From Deltaproteobacteria bacterium (GTDB lineage: Bacteria; Desulfobacterota; Desulfuromonadia; Desulfuromonadales; JAAYDE01): 63,926 bases of DNA. Shown in pieces: positions 17,025-27,357 of the stretch. A program made the position numbers and the translations under genes. The stretch lies in NCBI GenBank assembly GCA_012729375.1, contig JAAYDE010000046.1, forward strand, positions 1-63,926, read 5' to 3'. The notes below the pieces were generated by a model that was not told where the DNA came from, made no database searches, and worked only from the letters and a program-made list of their open reading frames with translations. Position 1 is the stretch's first letter. Each line of letters starts with the position of its first letter.

Positions 17025-19553
17025 ATGATTGATTCCTATCTGCGCCAGGAAGCCGAACGAAGTGCGTTGGGCATCCCCCCCCAGCCTCTCAACCCCGATC
17101 AGGTTCAAGGTGTTTGCATCCTCCTTCAGGTTCCCCCAAAAGGAAAAGAGCAGTACATTCTCGACCTGTTCCGCAACCGGGTTGCGCCGGGCGTCGATCC
17201 CGCGGCCGGCATAAAAGCCGGTTTCCTGCGGGATATCCTCAGCGGCAAGACAAGTTCCCCGCTCATTAATCGCCAGGAGGCGTTGCGCATCCTCGGCACC
17301 ATGAGGGGAGGCTACAACGTTCCGGTTCTGGTGGATGCTCTCAAGGATGAGCAGTTGGGAATGGAAGCGGCTTACGCTCTTTCCAGGGTCTTTTTTGTCT
17401 ATGAGGAGTTTCAGGGGGTTGCGGCTCTGGCCGATTACTGCCCGGCAGCCCGCAAGGTGCTGGAGTCGTGGGCGACGGGGGACTGGTTTCTTTCCCGTCC
17501 GCCGCTGTCGGCAAAGATCAAGGTGCGGGTGTTCAAGGTGGAGGGGGAGGTCAACACCGATGATCTCTCTCCCGCCGGGGCTTCCTGGAGCCGCGCCGAT
17601 ATCCCCCTGCACGCCCTGGCCATGGGCAAATTCCGCTTTCCCGGCGGCCTGGAAACCATCGCCAAGTGGCGTCTAGCCGGCGACCGGGTAGTCTTTGTCG
17701 CCGATGTGGTGGGCACGGGTTCTTCCCGCAAATCGGCCTGCAACAGTCTCTTGTGGCACATCGGCGAAAACATTCCCTTTGTTCCCAACAAGCGTTGTTG
17801 CGGGATCATCATCGGCGGCGTGATTGCCCCCATTTTCTTCAACACGGCTCGGGATTCGGGGGCGTTGCCCTTATCCATGGACGTGTCCAAACTCAAACAT
17901 GGGGAAAATATCGTTATCCATCTCCAGGAAGGGGTGGTGACCGATGGCGAGGGGAATATTCTGACCACCTTCAAGCTGCAGCCGAAGAACCTTGTCGACG
18001 AATTCCGCGCCGGCGGCCGGATTCCCCTCTTTGTAGGCCGTTCGCTGACGCTGAGGGCACGAAAAGCCCTGAACCTGGGTGAAGAGGAGATTTTTATCCG
18101 GCCCAACGCTCCGCAACCGGTGCCTGGGCAGCCTTTCACCCTGGCCCAGAAGATCGTCGGCAAGGCCTGTGGTTTGCCGGGGGTCCTTCCCGGAACCGCC
18201 TGCGAACCCCAGGTGTCTACGGTCGGTTCCCAGGATGCAACCGGGCCGATGACGGTGGAGGAACTCAAGGAATTGGGCTGCCTCAAGTTCCAGGCGCCGC
18301 TGTTCTTGCAATCCTTCTGCCATACCTCGGCCTATCCCCAAACGTCTGATCTGGAGATGCAGCAATCCCTGTCCGAATTCATCGTCGAACGGGGCGGACT
18401 GGCTCTGCGTCCCGGTGACGGCGTTCTCCACTGCTGGGTCAACCGCATGCTGGTTCCCGACACCGTCGGCATGGCCGGCGACTCCCACAGCCGCTTTCCT
18501 CTGGGGCTCTCATTCCCCGCCGGTTCCGGTCTGGTGGCCTTCGCCGGGGCCCTGGGCTGCATGCCTCTCAATATGCCCGAATCCGTTCTGGTACGCTTTC
18601 ATGCCCAACGCCGGATCGGCATAACATTGCGGGATGTGGTACACGCCATACCCTACCGGGCCATTCAGGAGGGGTTGCTGACCGTCCCCAAGAAAAACAA
18701 GAAGAATGTTTTCAACGGCCGCATCATCGAGATCGAGGGGCTTTCCGACCTGGCTGCGGAGCAGGCCTTCGAACTGACCAACTCTTCGGCAGAGCGCAGC
18801 GCCGCGGCTTGCTGCATCAGCCTTTCCCTTGAAAAAATAAAAAAATACCTGCGCTCCAACATCGCTTTGATGCACCAATTGGCCCACCAGGGCTACCATG
18901 ATTCCCGGGTTTTGGAAAAACGTGTGCGGGCGGTGGAACATTGGTTGCGGAAACCCGAATTGCTGAGCGCCGACGGCACCGCCAGCTATGCCGCGACCCT
19001 CGAGATAGATCTCGACCAGCTCCGTGAACCGTTGGTGGCCTGTCCCAACGACCCCGACGATGTCCGTCTCCTTTCCGAGGTTGCCGGTACCCCCGTTCAG
19101 GATGTGTTCATCGGGTCCTGTCTGACCCATATCGGTCATTTCCGGGCGGCGGCCGAGATCTGGCGGCAAGGCCTCTTCAATCCCAATGTCCGGCTGTGGA
19201 TCTGCCCGCCCACGCGGATGGACTATGAACAGTTGAAGAAAGAAGGACTGTTCCCGATCTTCAGCAGCGTCGGCGCCCGCATCGAACCACCCGGCTGTTC
19301 CCTGTGTATGGGGAATCAAGTTCGGGTCCCCGACGGGGCCACCGTTTTTTCCACCTCCACCCGCAACTTCGATGACCGCCTCGGAGACGGAGCCAGGGTT
19401 TTTCTCGGTTCCGCTGAACTGGCGGCGGTAACCGCGGCGTTGGGACGGATTCCTACCGTCAACGAATATATGGCCGTCTACAAAGGGAGGATCGTACCCC
19501 AGCGGGAAGCCATTTATTCATTACTTCAGTTCAACGAGATGAAAGGTTACTGA
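17025..19553 (+). CDS. acnB: Aconitate hydratase B
   Basis: 842 residues. AcnB-type order: N-terminal HEAT-like helices (1-155), swivel domain (about 165-380, EVNTDDLSPAG), then the catalytic domains. The [4Fe-4S] ligands are Cys699 (GSCLTHIGH), Cys758 and Cys761 (GCSLCMGNQ), with the same 59 and 3 spacing as E. coli AcnB. It converts citrate to isocitrate; AcnB can also dehydrate 2-methylisocitrate. GGGAGG precedes ATG 17025. With mdh and kor it covers much of the oxidative TCA cycle in this window. Confidence 0.95.
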   Translation: MIDSYLRQEAERSALGIPPQPLNPDQVQGVCILLQVPPKGKEQYILDLFRNRVAPGVDPAAGIKAGFLRDILSGKTSSPLINRQEALRILGTMRGGYNVPVLVDALKDEQLGMEAAYALSRVFFVYEEFQGVAALADYCPAARKVLESWATGDWFLSRPPLSAKIKVRVFKVEGEVNTDDLSPAGASWSRADIPLHALAMGKFRFPGGLETIAKWRLAGDRVVFVADVVGTGSSRKSACNSLLWHIGENIPFVPNKRCCGIIIGGVIAPIFFNTARDSGALPLSMDVSKLKHGENIVIHLQEGVVTDGEGNILTTFKLQPKNLVDEFRAGGRIPLFVGRSLTLRARKALNLGEEEIFIRPNAPQPVPGQPFTLAQKIVGKACGLPGVLPGTACEPQVSTVGSQDATGPMTVEELKELGCLKFQAPLFLQSFCHTSAYPQTSDLEMQQSLSEFIVERGGLALRPGDGVLHCWVNRMLVPDTVGMAGDSHSRFPLGLSFPAGSGLVAFAGALGCMPLNMPESVLVRFHAQRRIGITLRDVVHAIPYRAIQEGLLTVPKKNKKNVFNGRIIEIEGLSDLAAEQAFELTNSSAERSAAACCISLSLEKIKKYLRSNIALMHQLAHQGYHDSRVLEKRVRAVEHWLRKPELLSADGTASYAATLEIDLDQLREPLVACPNDPDDVRLLSEVAGTPVQDVFIGSCLTHIGHFRAAAEIWRQGLFNPNVRLWICPPTRMDYEQLKKEGLFPIFSSVGARIEPPGCSLCMGNQVRVPDGATVFSTSTRNFDDRLGDGARVFLGSAELAAVTAALGRIPTVNEYMAVYKGRIVPQREAIYSLLQFNEMKGY

Positions 19554-19640
19554 GTTGATGAAGGCGGGGCCGAAGGGAAAGAGGGAGTTGCCTATAAGTT
19601 CGATCCCAGGAACTTCCGGGTGATGGTTTTTTGAGTGCGC

Positions 19641-19677
19641 AAAAAAGCCTCACCGGAGACAAGCGAGGCTTTTTTTA
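19641..19677. terminator. Bidirectional terminator between acnB and the DUF3617 gene
   Basis: Arms AAAAAAGCCTC (19641-19651) and its complement (19665-19675) flank a 13-base loop, with A and T runs on either side. It serves acnB on plus and the DUF3617 gene on minus. Confidence 0.85.
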
Positions 19678-19699
19678 TCTGCAACCGCTGACGGAAGAA

Positions 19700-20125
19700 T
19701 CAACGACAGTCACCGACGCGGCGGCCGGTAAAGCGGGTGGTCGTCTCCATTCCCTGGGGGCCGGAAATTTTCATGATCCCCTGCATCCTGTCGCCGGCGT
19801 AGGTGAATTCGGCATGACCCCTTGTGGCGCTTGCGCCGGCGCCGCATTCGATATCGTAGATTACCCGGTTGTCGCTGATCGCAAGATTGGCGGTCCGGCA
19901 ATCCTGGTCGCCTTGCTCGGCCTGGTTCATGACCTCGGTCAGGTCTTCCCTGGTGATACATTGGCGTTGGGTCATGGGAGGAATGCTCACCGGCATCCCC
20001 GGTATTTTGATATCGGCGGAGATTTCCCAGAGCCCCTCTTTCATGTCAATGTCGGCAAGGTTGCGACCGTTGGCGGAGAGCGGCAAAAAAAGCAGCAGCA
20101 GAATCGGCACCATTATATTTTTCAT
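19700..20125 (-). CDS. DUF3617-like secreted protein
   Basis: 141 residues with an N-terminal signal peptide (about 1-20, MVPILLLLFLPLSANG). The mature part starts with the DUF3617-like EGLWEI(S) and contains QRQCITREDL, DCR and a final DC, so the cysteines may form disulphides in the periplasm. AGGGGG lies ahead of ATG 20125. Function is unknown for the family. Monocistronic, with its own terminator. Confidence 0.75.
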   Translation of the reverse strand: MKNIMVPILLLLFLPLSANGRNLADIDMKEGLWEISADIKIPGMPVSIPPMTQRQCITREDLTEVMNQAEQGDQDCRTANLAISDNRVIYDIECGAGASATRGHAEFTYAGDRMQGIMKISGPQGMETTTRFTGRRVGDCR

Positions 20126-20379
20126 CCCATACCCCCTTGTTCTGCGGAAAACATCTAAAATATCCTGTCGCGCATTATTGCAAATTTGCCGTCACTGACA
20201 AGGAGCAATTTGTTTTGCCGGAAAAATTCCCTTTCACGGGCGTTGAACAAGCGGTGGCTGTGGAGCCGGGGAAACCGGTTTGCCGGAGCTTTCCTGTCGG
20301 GATTGCGTCGCCATGGAGTGGGTTGCCCTCGCCGGGGCAACGGATTTTTGTGTTAAAAGAGGAAAGGGAGGCAGGCGGC

Positions 20380-20793
20380 TCAGGGGATTTCCTGCGCCTT
20401 TGGGCTCTGTTCGGGAGTATCCTTCTTCTCCATGCGGCTGGCGTCGGCGGCGGTCTGGGCCAGGTGGAGGAGCATGACCAGACGATCAAGAGTGCACTGC
20501 TGGGCGAGGTGGAAAATCTGCTGGGCGATCCTGGCGGCGGAGGAACTGGTGTCGGCCTCCTCCTTTCCCAGGACCAGATAGTCGAGGGTCACGCCGAAAT
20601 GTTGAGAAACCTGTGCCAGTTCACGGGGGGTGAAGTCGGTAATGCCCTGCTCCCGGTTGCTGATGCTGCTCGGTTGGCCAAGGCCGAGAATGGCGGCCAG
20701 ATCTTCCTGGCACATGCCGGCTCCCTGCCGCAGGGCCGCCACCCTTCTGCCGAGCTGGTAGCTGATCTCATTGGGTTTGGCGTTGACCTTCAT
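20380..20793 (-). CDS. XRE-family transcriptional regulator
   Basis: 137 residues. A Cro/CI-type helix-turn-helix occupies about 13-70 (LGRRVAALRQGAGMCQEDLAAILGLGQPSSISNREQG...FTPRELAQVSQHFGVTLDYLVLG). The C-terminal 60 residues are helical, with a hydrophobic run (LDRLVMLLHLAQ) suited to dimerisation; no ligand domain is recognised. GGAGG precedes ATG 20793. Its own leader contains an AAACA-T-TGTTT dyad inside a 17-bp motif found again ahead of fadL (37645-37661), suggesting autoregulation and control of the fadL gap. Bases 20126-20379 downstream hold no gene; a hairpin there near 20320-20340 has no U-tract. Confidence 0.85.
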   Translation of the reverse strand: MKVNAKPNEISYQLGRRVAALRQGAGMCQEDLAAILGLGQPSSISNREQGITDFTPRELAQVSQHFGVTLDYLVLGKEEADTSSSAARIAQQIFHLAQQCTLDRLVMLLHLAQTAADASRMEKKDTPEQSPKAQEIP

Positions 20794-20809
20794 GCCTTTT
20801 CCTCCAGAA

Positions 20810-20826
20810 AAAACAAAACATTGTTT
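20810..20826. promoter_or_regulatory. Candidate operator A of the XRE regulator
   Basis: AAAACAAAACATTGTTT with an AAACA-T-TGTTT core dyad, 17-33 bases upstream of the XRE start and just downstream of a -10-like GATAAAA on minus. The same 17 bases occur in reverse orientation at 37645-37661. Confidence 0.45.
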
Positions 20827-21021
20827 GTTTTTTTATCACAGTTTTTGGAAAAGAACAGCAAAAAAGATCATTTCCTTTTGTTTTTAATGGGGAATTTTTA
20901 TTCTCAGGCGGCCGGTTGATGGTCTTTTCCCCACCAGCGGAGGAAATGCCCAAGGCAGGAAGAGTACCCTCCGCCGGCTAACCCGGAACTTCTGTTTGAC
21001 CCTGAAAAAGGAGCGTGACCT

Positions 21022-21288
21022 ATGCGCGTACAGGCCGAGATCAGCCTTTATCCCCTGCGGACAATGGAATTGTCCCCGGCGATCGCCCGATTCCGCAAAG
21101 TTCTGGAAGGCGGTCAGGTGAAAATTGTGGAGGGTCCCATGAGTACCATCATCGGCGGGGGGCAGGAAGAGGTTTTCCACGCTCTCCAGGAGGCTTTTGC
21201 GGCAGTTTCCGCGGAATTCGAGGTGGTTTTGTCCTGCAGGATATCCAATGCCTGCCCGGAAGCCGCCGGGGGTATTTGCCGATTGTAA
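21022..21288 (+). CDS. MTH1187/YkoF-like thiamine-binding family protein
   Basis: 88 residues beginning MRVQAEISLYPLRT, with LSPAI, the GPMSTIIGG loop and a VFHALQEAF helix, matching the small ferredoxin-like-fold family (MTH1187/YkoF-like) whose members bind thiamine or its pyrimidine moiety. AAGGAG precedes ATG 21022. It is alone and convergent with the HD-GYP gene, whose stop is only ten bases away. Ligand is inferred from the family. Confidence 0.75.
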   Translation: MRVQAEISLYPLRTMELSPAIARFRKVLEGGQVKIVEGPMSTIIGGGQEEVFHALQEAFAAVSAEFEVVLSCRISNACPEAAGGICRL

Positions 21289-21298
21289 ACCTCTGCGG

Positions 21299-22462
21299 TC
21301 AGGGGAAGGGGCCTTTGAGCGCCGCCGAGTCGGCCAGCGTCAGGAAATGCCTGGTCAGGGCCGGGTGCAACTTGGTTCCGGAGATTTTCTGCAGGATTTT
21401 CTTGCATTCGGGTAATTCCGTCGGCGCCTGATAGCTCCTGCGGGTGCGCAAGGCATCAAAAACGTCCGAAATGGAAGTAATGTAACTGCACAGATTCAGA
21501 GGCCAATCGGCGGACACTCGCGGATACCCGCCGCCGGCGAAATCGATGTGGTGTTCGTAGGCGGTGGTTACCGCCAAAGGGGGTATGTTGGGGATGGCGT
21601 AAAGGTACTCCGCTCCCTTGACGGGATGCTGGCGAATGAGGGCGGTTTCCTCTTCGTCCAGGCGGGCCGGTTTGCAGAGAATCTCTTCGGGGATGAACAG
21701 CTTGCCTATGTCGTGGAGCATGCCGGCGATGCCGATGTCATGCAACAGGCGGCCCTGGATTCTCAGGGAAATGGCTTGGGCCAGGTTGAGTATGCAGACG
21801 TTGGTGGAATGGGTGAAGGTGTATCTGTCCTTTTTTTGCAGGGCCGAAAGAAGGAGGAAAGAGTTGATGTCTTCCCGCAGGATGCCGATCAGCCCGGAAA
21901 CCATTTCCGAAAGTCCCTTGATGGAAAAATTCTGACGTTTTTTGGCCCGTTCGTAGATCTCGGCAAGAATGCGTATTTCCGCCGCGGACAGGTCCTCCAG
22001 GGTCAGCGTGTTGCCTTTCCCTTCTTGGCTATCCCCGCTTGGTTCGGTTGCCGACAGGGCAATTTTTCCGAAACGCACATGTTCGCTGGGGGCCAGTTTC
22101 TGGTAATCCGTTTCCGGCGACAGCAGATTGCCGATCAACTGAAGTAAGTCGCTCTCCGTGATCCCTTCGGAAAATTCCACACTTTCAATCCTCTTGTCGC
22201 GGAAGGCCCCGGTCAGGCGCTCGCTGTAGACTCCTTTGGGCAGGGGCTGATTGTCCACGACCATTTGATCGTCGATCAGCATAAAGGAAATTTTCGTTGC
22301 CTTTTCCATGGCCTGAATAAGGGCCTCGAAGGCTTTGCCGGCCAGGCGGGATACTTGAGGATGGAGGTTGGAATAGAGGGCTCCGTTGGCCAGGGCCATG
22401 GCAAAATAGCGGACGAATTCGGCGCAGCCGGATAATTTTTGTTGAGAGGCGGAAGAATTCAT
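21299..22462 (-). CDS. HD-GYP c-di-GMP phosphodiesterase-like protein
   Basis: 387 residues. The N-terminal module (about 15-140) is followed by an HD-GYP domain (about 210-370). Conserved metal residues are present: THS, MLHDIGKLF, QHPVKGAEYL, EHHIDFAGGGYP. Only the middle residue of the GYP-loop motif (HHIDFAGGGYP) differs slightly from textbook HHE..DGKGYP. Likely hydrolyses c-di-GMP. The ATG overlaps the upstream HEAT gene stop by four bases. Its N-terminal module resembles that of the HEAT protein (see findings), suggesting a functional pair. Confidence 0.85.
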   Translation of the reverse strand: MNSSASQQKLSGCAEFVRYFAMALANGALYSNLHPQVSRLAGKAFEALIQAMEKATKISFMLIDDQMVVDNQPLPKGVYSERLTGAFRDKRIESVEFSEGITESDLLQLIGNLLSPETDYQKLAPSEHVRFGKIALSATEPSGDSQEGKGNTLTLEDLSAAEIRILAEIYERAKKRQNFSIKGLSEMVSGLIGILREDINSFLLLSALQKKDRYTFTHSTNVCILNLAQAISLRIQGRLLHDIGIAGMLHDIGKLFIPEEILCKPARLDEEETALIRQHPVKGAEYLYAIPNIPPLAVTTAYEHHIDFAGGGYPRVSADWPLNLCSYITSISDVFDALRTRRSYQAPTELPECKKILQKISGTKLHPALTRHFLTLADSAALKGPFP

Positions 22463-24660
22463 TTCATTTTCTTGAGGGCTTCCCGCGCCGCCAAAGAGAG
22501 GTCTTTGTCTCTGGCGGTGATAAATTCATTCACTATGTCCAGTGCTTCCGGTTTGGAGAAAAAGGGCATGTTTCTGATAATTTCCAGTTTGAGGGCGGCC
22601 AGCTTCCGGGAATTCAGAAAGGAAGTGGAGCGCAGAATCGCCACCAGGGCCGGGAGGGACAGGGGATCCCCCATCGCCGCGAGGCTGCGGATGGCCATTT
22701 TTTTCATCTCTATTTCGGCATGGCTGAACCCTTTGTTCTGGAGAAAAAAGACCAGGTTGTCCCTGATTTCCGTTGAGGAAGAGAACCCGGCCAGGGCAAT
22801 GGCGTTGAGTTTGCGTTCTTCGTCTTGTCCCTTGATATCCTGAAGCAGCAGCGTCTCGGCCAAAGGATCCCGGTACTGAAGCAAGGTCTGGGTGATTTCC
22901 TTGCGGATCTTCGGGTGGGGGTGGGCGGCCAACCGGCGCAGGGCGCGAACCACCTCCGGAGTGCCCAAAGCACGCAGGATGATGATCATGTTGCGGACAA
23001 AATACCAGCGCTTGTCACCCAATCGCTCGAGATACGGCTGCGGGCTTTCCCGGCGCCCGATTTCGATCAGCTCGTCAATGATGAAACTGCGCAAAAAGCG
23101 GTTGTGCTCTTCGGCCAGTCGGTCCAGAAGCGGGTTGAGAAAGTGGTTCCCGTTGGTCCGGATCAGATAGCGGATATCCTCGAGGTTTTCTTTGCCCCAG
23201 GTGGCAAGGGTCGCGATAACCTCTTCCATGAACTCAGGGCTGAAAAACTGGGCGAGCAGATCCCGGTAATAGGGGATGTTTTCCGGATCGGCCTTTTTCT
23301 CTGCCGAAAGCAGATATTTATGGATCTGCACCAACGCCGCGAAGTTTCCGGTGTGCAGAAAGAAGGTGATGGATTCGGCCAGTTTTTCCTTCAGTGAAGC
23401 CTTGGAAGCCGAGCTGTCATTCAGCTTGAAAAGCTCGAGAATTACCCGGCTGCGCTGCATTTCCACAACCTGCGGAGAAATGGTGTCGAGAAGTTTGGTG
23501 ATTTCCTCGTCGACTACGGCCGCGGGGAAGATTTCATTGAGGAGGGAGTGAAGGGCCAGGTGATATTCTTCGGAACCGTAGTGTTCACTGATATCCTCCC
23601 GAAACATGGCGTGAATCTTGTCCTTCGCCGAGGAGTCGGGCAACGGAGCGATCCCCGCCGGGTTTTCGCTGCGGCGGGTTTGCGCAAACCGCTCCAGCAG
23701 AGCGAGGATGTTTTCCGACGCGTAGAGGTTTTCCTGGTCGACGTCATCGATGATTTCAAACAGCGTTTTTGCAGCGAAGCCCTGCAGAACCCTTTTTATT
23801 CCCTCGGCATCCTGCTGCCGCCCCGCACCGAGCAGGTATTGATGGAAGCGGCGGCGCAGAAAAGGGTTGAGAAGAGTGATGAATTTTTCAAACTTTTGGA
23901 TGGCGAGAAGAAGGGGAGGGATATCCTCCGCTTCCATTTTCCCTATGTCCTCCAACAGAACGGCCACGCTCTTTTCAATCCCTGCGTCGGGGATCGGTTC
24001 CGGCTTTAGAAAAAGCCCGTTCAGGTAGTTCGCCAGCTCCTCAGGGAAGACGGAGGACGGTATCCGATCCCAGGAACGTTCCAAAAGAAGCGGGTCTTGG
24101 AGGAGGGCGGCAACGAAATTTTCCCAGATTTTTCCCGGTAGGGGTTCGTTGTCCGCAGGCGGGGGCTCGTCGTTGATTTCCTTGACATGGAAGATGCTGT
24201 AATCGACCTCTTTGGCCTCCAGATTCTGGAAATCCATTTCGGCGAAGATTTTTTCCGCGCCCTGGGCGGCGAACTCTTCGGCTTTGCGGTTGAGAAGGGC
24301 GGCGAAAGCGCCGATTTCCCTTTTGGTGAGGCCGCGGCGCAGGCTCAGCAGGACGATACCCCGTTCGGAAAGCAATTGGCCGAACTCGGTAAAAATCCGG
24401 TTGGCAGGGAGAGCGTCCGTCTCGGCGACATGAAGAGTGTCTTTGGACGCCGCACAGGTAATGGAGTTGACCTTTTCGAAGAGACTGTCGGCCGCTTGGC
24501 AGGCCCTGGTCAGGGATTGCTCGGGCAACGGATGTTCTGCCGGATAGGCGAGGAGATTCTTGCGGCAGATATTCAACAGCAACAGGAACTGGGAAAAGAG
24601 TTCCCAGGGGAATCCCTCATGGGCAAAATCCGCTATGTCGTGCGGGGGCACCCTTGCCAT
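22459..24660 (-). CDS. HEAT-repeat protein
   Basis: 733 residues, no signal or membrane segment. An N-terminal module (about 18-160) resembles the start of the HD-GYP protein encoded next. The middle is helical, and the last 200 residues hold HEAT-like pairs (LGTPEVVRALRRLAAHPHPKIRKEI, AMGDPLSLPALVAIL). HEAT arrays are protein-binding scaffolds. It lies between lpxA and the HD-GYP gene with a four-base overlap to the latter, so co-translation is likely. No enzymatic motif was found. Partner or target is unknown. Confidence 0.8.
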   Translation of the reverse strand: MARVPPHDIADFAHEGFPWELFSQFLLLLNICRKNLLAYPAEHPLPEQSLTRACQAADSLFEKVNSITCAASKDTLHVAETDALPANRIFTEFGQLLSERGIVLLSLRRGLTKREIGAFAALLNRKAEEFAAQGAEKIFAEMDFQNLEAKEVDYSIFHVKEINDEPPPADNEPLPGKIWENFVAALLQDPLLLERSWDRIPSSVFPEELANYLNGLFLKPEPIPDAGIEKSVAVLLEDIGKMEAEDIPPLLLAIQKFEKFITLLNPFLRRRFHQYLLGAGRQQDAEGIKRVLQGFAAKTLFEIIDDVDQENLYASENILALLERFAQTRRSENPAGIAPLPDSSAKDKIHAMFREDISEHYGSEEYHLALHSLLNEIFPAAVVDEEITKLLDTISPQVVEMQRSRVILELFKLNDSSASKASLKEKLAESITFFLHTGNFAALVQIHKYLLSAEKKADPENIPYYRDLLAQFFSPEFMEEVIATLATWGKENLEDIRYLIRTNGNHFLNPLLDRLAEEHNRFLRSFIIDELIEIGRRESPQPYLERLGDKRWYFVRNMIIILRALGTPEVVRALRRLAAHPHPKIRKEITQTLLQYRDPLAETLLLQDIKGQDEERKLNAIALAGFSSSTEIRDNLVFFLQNKGFSHAEIEMKKMAIRSLAAMGDPLSLPALVAILRSTSFLNSRKLAALKLEIIRNMPFFSKPEALDIVNEFITARDKDLSLAAREALKKMK

Positions 24661-24681
24661 TACCTTTTTTCCCCAGGAATG

Positions 24682-25482
24682 TTATTCGTTATCGATTTCC
24701 AGCGTGTTTCTTCCCTTGACGATGCCCCTTTTGCTGGCGCGGATGAAATCAACCATTTTGCGCACGTCGTCGGTGACCTGGAGATGCTTCTGAATATGCT
24801 CGAGAGCCGCCGAAAGCCTCATTTTGGAACGGAAAATCGTCCTGAAGGCCTCTTTGAGGGCGCGAATCCTGGCGACATCGAAATTGTTCCGGCGCAAACC
24901 GATGACGTTGATCGTCCGTGCCCAGTTGCCGCCGTCACAGACACAAAAAGGGGGAAGATCCTTGGAAATCCGCGCTCCTCCTCTCATGAGGGAAAAATCG
25001 CCGATGCGCACGAACTGGTGGACCAGGATGTTGCCGGAAAGAATCACCCGGTTTCCCACCTGGACATGACCGGCGATGAGAGAGCCGTTGGCGAATATGT
25101 TGAAATCTCCGACCTGGCAGTCGTGAGCCACATGGCTGTTGGCCATGAAATAGTTGTTGCTGCCGATACGGGTCACCGTGCCGGAGCGGTGGCCGCGGTG
25201 AACGGTGAACCCTTCCCTGAGGACATTGTTGTCGCCGATCATGGTGAAGGAATCTTCACCTTTAAAGCCGATATCCTGGGGAATCTGACCGATTACTGCG
25301 CAGGGGAATATTTGGTTTCCGCTGCCGAGGGTGGTTCCCCGGCCGATGTGGGCGCCGTGCATGACAACCGTTCCTGAGCCGATGGTGACGTCGGCGTCGA
25401 CAAAGGCGTGGGGCCCGATTTCCACTTCATCGGCCAGCCGGGCCGCCGGATCAACGGTTGCGGTTGGATGAATTTTGGGCAT
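24682..25482 (-). CDS. lpxA: UDP-N-acetylglucosamine acyltransferase LpxA
   Basis: 266 residues. A left-handed parallel beta-helix with hexapeptide repeats (about 1-190) and a helical C-terminus. Key LpxA features are VHRG, SHVAHDC with catalytic His120, and AVHQF-like LVHQFVRIG. It adds the first 3-hydroxyacyl chain to UDP-GlcNAc in lipid A synthesis. It stands apart from fabZ/lpxD/lpxB and heads an operon with HEAT and HD-GYP genes, which is unusual. It could be a second, specialised LpxA-like acyltransferase. The 134 bases upstream are shared with the divergent DUF2148 gene. Confidence 0.88.
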   Translation of the reverse strand: MPKIHPTATVDPAARLADEVEIGPHAFVDADVTIGSGTVVMHGAHIGRGTTLGSGNQIFPCAVIGQIPQDIGFKGEDSFTMIGDNNVLREGFTVHRGHRSGTVTRIGSNNYFMANSHVAHDCQVGDFNIFANGSLIAGHVQVGNRVILSGNILVHQFVRIGDFSLMRGGARISKDLPPFCVCDGGNWARTINVIGLRRNNFDVARIRALKEAFRTIFRSKMRLSAALEHIQKHLQVTDDVRKMVDFIRASKRGIVKGRNTLEIDNE

Positions 25483-25616
25483 TTCCTTGCTTCTCCTTGC
25501 AAAGGGATTGGGTATATTAAGCCGTAGTGAAGTATCCTACCGGGGGTGTGTCCTCAAGACCGAACAGGAAACCTTTAAACAACCTCATACTATATATTGG
25601 AAGGAAGGAGAAAGTA

Positions 25617-26150
25617 ATGATTTTTTTCGATAACGAGATGGAAATGGAACCGATGCTGGGTGCGGCATCGCTGATCTGCGTGGCGGCGCGGACCGCTCCC
25701 AAAGGGAAAGGGATGGACCTGCTGCGCACGGCGGTGGTCACCGGGGAAGAAAAACTCCGTATCGCCGAGCGCATGAGGGAAATTGCTCTGCGGGACGGGG
25801 TCAAGTTTTTCGCCCGCGATGCGGACAATGTGGATCAGGCCAAGATGCTGATTCTTTTTGGCACCCAAGAAAAACCGATGGGTCTTCCTAACTGCGGTTT
25901 CTGCGGTTTCGCAAACTGTGCGGCATTGCTGGTGGCCGGCGGCGTCTGTGCCTTCAACAGCGGCGACCTGGGGATCGCTTTGGGATCGGCCGTCAGTCGC
26001 GCCGCCGACCTGCGCATCGATAACCGCATTCTCTACAGCGCCGGCAAGGCGGCGGTCGAAATGGGCATCCTGGGTGAGGAGATACGGATTGCTTTTGGGC
26101 TGCCCCTCTCCGTTACCGGGAAAAATCCTTTTTTCGACCGCAAAGCGTAA
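25617..26150 (+). CDS. DUF2148 ferredoxin-domain protein
   Basis: 177 residues. DUF2148 proteins carry a cysteine-rich CGFCGF.NC segment (here near residues 90-105), which may bind an iron-sulphur cluster, plus a VxAARTAPKGKG start (about 20-33). Function unknown. GGAAGGAG precedes ATG 25617. Its neighbour NUDIX gene starts four bases after its stop, so the two form an operon. Confidence 0.8.
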   Translation: MIFFDNEMEMEPMLGAASLICVAARTAPKGKGMDLLRTAVVTGEEKLRIAERMREIALRDGVKFFARDADNVDQAKMLILFGTQEKPMGLPNCGFCGFANCAALLVAGGVCAFNSGDLGIALGSAVSRAADLRIDNRILYSAGKAAVEMGILGEEIRIAFGLPLSVTGKNPFFDRKA

Positions 26151-26154
26151 CACC

Positions 26155-27295
<1,141 letters not shown>

Positions 27296-27357
27296 TGAAA
27301 GACCCGGCAAAATGCCCTGATTTTTTGGTTAAACATTCCACAAGAGAGGAAAAAGAG

